39,518 nt of DNA from Nitratireductor sp. Its GTDB lineage: Bacteria > Pseudomonadota > Alphaproteobacteria > Rhizobiales > Rhizobiaceae. The DNA is taken from positions 1 through 39,518 of the forward strand of contig JAGRLT010000035.1 of the NCBI GenBank assembly GCA_020441665.1, in the 5' to 3' direction. The notes under the pieces are model-generated. The model ran no database searches. It was not told the DNA's origin and saw nothing but the letters and a program-made list of their open reading frames with translations. Of the stretch, positions 36,648-39,518 are shown one piece after another (the first letter of the stretch is position 1; each line of letters opens with the position of its first letter). A program made the translations under genes and the position numbers.

Positions 36648-36687
36648 TCGTAATCAGAGGGTTAATGGTGCTGTGACGATTGCAACA

Positions 36688-36725
36688 CCGCCCGCGGCCG
36701 CGAGCCGACAAAGCTGCGCGGGCGG
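36688..36725. promoter_or_regulatory. 9-bp inverted repeat in the bacA upstream region
   Basis: CCGCCCGCG at 36688-36696 is complementary to CGCGGGCGG at 36717-36725, with a 20-base loop, followed by GCTTTCC. It lies 70 bp upstream of the bacA start, in its likely leader or promoter. It may be a structured leader or a terminator-like element; nothing in the sequence decides. Confidence 0.35.
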
Positions 36726-36794
36726 GCTTTCCTATGCAGGTGATCCACCCTAGTTTCGCCCGACTCTCTTTTTCGATTCCCGGAGACCTTCCAC

Positions 36795-38048
36795 GTGTTC
36801 AACTCGTTTTTCCCCCGGCCATCCATCTACTTTTTGTCAGCTCTTGTCTGGATTGCGGTGCTTATCACGATCTGGTTCGCAGGCCTGTCAGGATGGCACA
36901 CGGGTCTGGAGATGTTCAGCGGGTTGGCCCAACCGGTCGCCGAGGGCGCGCGTCCGCCATTCCTGACGGAGGCGCGGGTCTGGACGTATGGCTATATCCT
37001 GTTGGGTGGCTTCCTGTTCGCCCTTTTCTGGATGATCGCGAGCAATCACCATTGGCGTCGATGGTCGGTGATCGGCTCGACCATCATCATACTCGCTACC
37101 TATTTCAACGTGCAGATTTCGCTCTATCTCAACGACTGGTACGGCGAGTTCTTCGATCTGATCCAGAATGCGCTCGCCAATCCCAATACCGTGACGCTGG
37201 ATGAATATCTCGGCAAGATCTGGACGGTCGCCGGTATTCTGGTCGTCAACATCGCAGCGCTCGTGCTGCTCGATTTCTTCGTCTCGCACTATGTCTTCCG
37301 CTGGCGCTGGGCGATGAACGACTACTACATGCGGCATTGGGGCGAGGTGCGCGATGTGGAGGGCGCGGCACAGCGTGTGCAGGAAGACACCATGCGCTTT
37401 GCCCGAATTGTCGAGGGACTTGGGGTCCGCCTTGTGCGCTCGATCATGACTCTGATCGCATTTCTGCCGCTCCTCTATCAGCTCTCAACCCATATTCCGG
37501 AGCTTCCCTTTATCGGTCCGGTTGAGCACTCACTGGTGTACGTGGCACTTCTCTCGGCGATATTCGGGACGGTTCTTCTTGCGGTCGTCGGCATCAGACT
37601 GCCCGGGCTTGAATTCAACAATCAGCGCGTGGAGGCTGCCTATCGCAAGGAACTCGTCTATGGCGAGGATCATGCCGAGAGGGCACAACCGCTCACAGTG
37701 CTCGAGCTGTTTGATGCCGTGCGAAGGAACTACTTCAGGCTCTACTTCAATTATCTCTACTTTGGCGTCGCGCGGTGGACCTATTTGCAGGCCTCGAATT
37801 TCATACCGCTCATCGCCATGGGGCCCGCCATCGTAACCGGCACGATTACCTTCGGCATCTATCGCCAAATCGCCAACGCATTCGACGAGGTCGAGGATTC
37901 ACTGAGATTTCTGGCCAATTCCTGGTTGACGATCATCGACCTGATTTCGATCTACAAACGTCTCATCGCGTTTGAAGCGCGCATTGAAGGGGATGAGCGG
38001 CCGGACACGCCGCTGTCGGCGGGATCGTTTTCGATGCAGGAAGCCTAG
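36795..38048 (+). CDS. bacA: BacA/SbmA family peptide transporter
   Basis: This 417-residue inner-membrane protein has about seven or eight helices and matches the SbmA/BacA family (PF05992), which takes up peptide antibiotics and bleomycin. In rhizobia BacA is needed for chronic infection of legume nodules. Readable features include ATYFNVQISLYLNDWYGEFFDLIQ near residue 100, FRWRWAMNDYY and RIEGASQRVQEDTMRF-like sequence (here EGAAQRVQEDTMRFARI), and LPGLEFNNQRVEAAYRKELV. The start is GTG at 36795 with GGAGA upstream. It is transcribed alone, convergent with the DksA-like gene. Confidence 0.92.
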   Translation: MFNSFFPRPSIYFLSALVWIAVLITIWFAGLSGWHTGLEMFSGLAQPVAEGARPPFLTEARVWTYGYILLGGFLFALFWMIASNHHWRRWSVIGSTIIILATYFNVQISLYLNDWYGEFFDLIQNALANPNTVTLDEYLGKIWTVAGILVVNIAALVLLDFFVSHYVFRWRWAMNDYYMRHWGEVRDVEGAAQRVQEDTMRFARIVEGLGVRLVRSIMTLIAFLPLLYQLSTHIPELPFIGPVEHSLVYVALLSAIFGTVLLAVVGIRLPGLEFNNQRVEAAYRKELVYGEDHAERAQPLTVLELFDAVRRNYFRLYFNYLYFGVARWTYLQASNFIPLIAMGPAIVTGTITFGIYRQIANAFDEVEDSLRFLANSWLTIIDLISIYKRLIAFEARIEGDERPDTPLSAGSFSMQEA

Positions 38049-38104
38049 GCTGTACCGACATTCAGGATTGGTGGGCGGCATCATGGCGGTCTTTTCGCCT
38101 TGCC

Positions 38105-38434
38105 TCACGCGCATTTGACGCACCGCTCCGCCATCGGATCGATGGCGAGGCGGCCGTCGGGAATTGCCTCGCCGCAATCGAGGCAATAGCCGTATTCGTC
38201 CTCGCGGATGCGCCGTTCCGCCTGCTCGATGCGGACGAGGTCGCGCTTGCGGGCGCGCTCCTGGGCTTCGGCCATCGCCTGCTGCTGCATCGCGTCCATC
38301 CGCGACAGGCGGCCGACCGATTGCTGGTCGAGCGCCACCGTCGCCCGCGCTTCCCGCGACAGTTTCGACAGCGCTTCCAGTTCCGCTCGCCTTTCGCTGA
38401 GGCGTTTTCGGGCAAGTTCGGGATCGATGGCCAA
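38105..38434 (-). CDS. TraR/DksA family zinc-finger protein
   Basis: This short DksA-like protein of 109 residues has a helical coiled-coil region (about 5-78) followed by a C4 zinc finger with C84, C87, C105 and C108 (YCLDCGEAI and ERCVKC). It is shorter than E. coli DksA and matches the small TraR/YbiI-type members, which may bind RNA polymerase through its secondary channel. The frame opens upstream to 38602, but the repeat-rich DNA there is unlikely to be coding. A TTG at 38434, with GGAAT upstream, gives the normal N-terminus AIDPELARKRL. Targets are unknown. Confidence 0.85.
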   Translation of the reverse strand: MAIDPELARKRLSERRAELEALSKLSREARATVALDQQSVGRLSRMDAMQQQAMAEAQERARKRDLVRIEQAERRIREDEYGYCLDCGEAIPDGRLAIDPMAERCVKCA

Positions 38435-38488
38435 GGCATTATTCCGCTTTTTTGAACTGACTTTTCGTCTAACATGACTTGAGGCCGG

Positions 38489-38520
38489 GCGTGAACCGGG
38501 CCAAGCGTGAACCGGGCCAG
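38489..38520. repeat. Two tandem 16-bp repeats
   Basis: GCGTGAACCGGGCCAA at 38489-38504 is followed directly by the same unit with one change at 38505-38520. It lies in the divergent region between the DksA-like gene and nnrU. Its function is unknown. Confidence 0.8.
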
Positions 38521-38554
38521 GCGGGGGCCGGCGCAGGATGGACCGGCCGGGGCC

Positions 38555-38605
38555 CACGCCGCAGACAAGGGCACACCGCGGACAAGGCCACGCCGCAGAC
38601 AAGGG
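38555..38605 (+). repeat. Three tandem 17-bp repeats ending in the nnrU ribosome-binding site
   Basis: CACGCCGCAGACAAGGG occurs at 38555-38571 and 38589-38605. A variant differing at three positions lies between them (38572-38588). The ACAAGGG of the third copy sits directly before the nnrU start and looks like its Shine-Dalgarno. Confidence 0.85.
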
Positions 38606-38606
38606 A

Positions 38607-39182
38607 ATGACGATGATCTGGCTGATCGTGGGACTGGTACTGTTTCTCGGCGTTCATTCGGTGCGCATGCTGGCGCCCCGCTGGCGCGACGCGAAGCTGG
38701 CAAGCATGGGCGAGGGGCCCTGGAAAGGCGTCTATTCGCTGATTTCGCTGGTCGGGTTCGCGCTGCTGATCTGGGGCTACGCCCAGGCCCGCGCCGATGC
38801 GCCCATCCTCTATGTGCCGCCGGCCTGGGGCCGCCATGTCGCCTGGCTGCTGATGGCGCTCGCCTTCATCTGCCTGATGGTGTTCAACCTGCCGGCGGGC
38901 CGGTTGAAGCCGATGCTCAAGCATCCCTTCCTGCTCTCGGTAAAGCTCTGGGCGACGGCGCATCTCCTGGCCAATGGCGATGCGGCGTCCGTCCTGCTGT
39001 TCGGCGCGTTTCTCGCCTGGGCGGTGTGGAACCGGATCGCGGTCAAGCGCCGTGGCGGCGCATTGCCTGCGCCGGGTCCGGTCGGCAACGACATCGCCGC
39101 GGTCGTCAGCGGCCTCGTCCTCTGGGCGCTGTTCGCCTTCTGGGCCCATCAATGGCTGATCGGCGTTTCGCCCATGGCGTAA
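38607..39182 (+). CDS. nnrU: NnrU family integral membrane protein
   Basis: This membrane protein of about 191 residues has five or six helices and belongs to the NnrU family (PF07298), first seen in nitrite/nitric-oxide reduction clusters of Rhodobacter and also related to a zeta-carotene isomerase fold. Readable features are GLVLFLGVHSVRML, PWKGVYSLISLVGFALLIWGY, FNLPAGRLKPMLKHPFLLSVKLWATAHLLANGD and a C-terminal WLIGVSP. Its function is not established and no nitrogen-oxide genes are near. Either ATG at 38607 or 38613 could start it; the AAGGG in the last tandem repeat is better spaced for 38613. Confidence 0.9.
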   Translation: MTMIWLIVGLVLFLGVHSVRMLAPRWRDAKLASMGEGPWKGVYSLISLVGFALLIWGYAQARADAPILYVPPAWGRHVAWLLMALAFICLMVFNLPAGRLKPMLKHPFLLSVKLWATAHLLANGDAASVLLFGAFLAWAVWNRIAVKRRGGALPAPGPVGNDIAAVVSGLVLWALFAFWAHQWLIGVSPMA

Positions 39183-39183
39183 G

Positions 39184-39204
39184 CGGCAGAACATCGTTCT
39201 GCCG
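39184..39204 (+). terminator. Intrinsic terminator after nnrU
   Basis: CGGCAGAAC at 39184-39192 pairs perfectly with GTTCTGCCG at 39196-39204 around ATC. It starts 1 bp after the nnrU stop and is followed by TTGATTCTTT. Stem, position and T-rich tail support a terminator. Confidence 0.7.
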
Positions 39205-39238
39205 TTGATTCTTTCTGTCGCTTTGCTCTAAAAGGCCG
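39205..39238 (+). promoter_or_regulatory. Weak promoter candidate for the TPR gene
   Basis: TTGATT at 39205 could be a -35, followed after 16 bp by TCTAAA as a -10. Neither matches consensus fully. It lies about 60-90 bp upstream of the TPR start. Confidence 0.3.
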
Positions 39239-39294
39239 CGACCAACCATTGCGGGCGCGCCGGCGCACCCTGTTTTCGGGAAAATTTCAGTTCG

Positions 39295-39518
39295 ATGGCC
39301 AAAGACGACACTTTCATCCGCGAGGTGGACGAGCAGATCCGCCAGGACAGCGCGCGCGAATTCTGGGCGAAATACGGCCGCATCATCATCGCCGCCGCCG
39401 TGCTGGTCGTTGCCGCAACCGCTGCCTTTCGCGGCTGGCAATACTATTCCGAACAGAAGATCGCCGCCGCCGGCGACCGCTTCATGACCGCGATCGAGGC
39501 GGCGGAAGCCGGCAAGCA
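39295..39518 (+). CDS. YfgM-like tetratricopeptide repeat protein (5' part)
   Basis: The first 74 codons of a gene cut by the window end. The product starts MAKDDTFIREVDEQIRQDS, with a cytoplasmic amphipathic segment, then one membrane helix (RIIIAAAVLVVAATAAFRG), then the beginning of a periplasmic helical domain (EQKIAAAGDRFMTAIEAAEAGK). This is typical of the TPR_21/YfgM family, which aids envelope protein handling and often lies upstream of the BamB and Der genes. The downstream neighbours are not visible. Confidence 0.85.
   Translation, partial: MAKDDTFIREVDEQIRQDSAREFWAKYGRIIIAAAVLVVAATAAFRGWQYYSEQKIAAAGDRFMTAIEAAEAGK

Noticed and set aside
38435-38602. Upstream extension of the DksA-like gene through the tandem repeats.
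   Set aside because: The repeat-derived peptide has no similarity, and the TTG at 38434 gives the normal family N-terminus.

Overview
The window is high-GC DNA that reads as alphaproteobacterial, most likely Hyphomicrobiales (a Rhizobiaceae/Aurantimonadaceae-like soil, plant or marine relative). The pointers are a BacA/SbmA transporter, a BTLCP transglutaminase-like protein, a rhizobial-style UvrD, two sequences fitting the CtrA cell-cycle box (TTAA-N7-TTAA), NnrU, and a YfgM-like TPR gene at the right edge. Genes are densely packed, with many TTG and GTG starts and overlapping stop/start pairs. No tRNA or rRNA was seen.

Layout: (1) 1-466 is the end of a CRISPR array with 36-bp repeats and 30-bp spacers, cut by the window edge. 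Its repeat looks type II-C; no cas gene is inside the window. (2) 529-8308 (minus strand) holds an LtrA-like membrane protein, then a complete ydcSTUVW-type locus: periplasmic binding protein, ATPase, two permeases and gamma-aminobutyraldehyde dehydrogenase, with a LysR gene upstream. This would import a polyamine-like substrate and oxidise the aminoaldehyde made from it. (3) 8409-12025 holds a class IV aminotransferase, a GST, a DUF3750 protein, a BTLCP protein and a small exported protein, the last two associated with CtrA-like boxes. (4) 12177-17186 holds uvrD carrying an in-frame palindromic insertion, an isolated DUF2793 phage-tail-like gene and an aldo/keto reductase. (5) 17687-21886 holds a TRAP transporter (dctP, dctQ, large dctM) followed by a scar: the left end of an IS481-family element joined to the 3' end of an Ldh-family dehydrogenase gene. 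(6) 21891-24217 is a LysR regulator divergent from glutaryl-CoA dehydrogenase. (7) 24371-30165 is hutI-hutH-hutU for histidine breakdown, then an ArgE-like M20 deacylase. (8) 30177-30485 is a second scar joining the 3' ends of an atpF-like and a hisD-like gene. (9) 30631-39518 holds a DUF475/TerC-like membrane protein, an RND efflux pump with its adaptor, a small unknown gene, bacA, a DksA/TraR zinc-finger protein, nnrU and the start of a TPR gene.

The metabolic genes together suggest use of amino-acid and amine carbon (aminoaldehyde, glutaryl-CoA, histidine and probably organic acids through TRAP). The most unusual features are structural: the helicase insertion, the IS481-end-like sequence found at gene 3' ends, two gene-fragment scars, and tandem repeats that carry stop codons or a ribosome-binding site.
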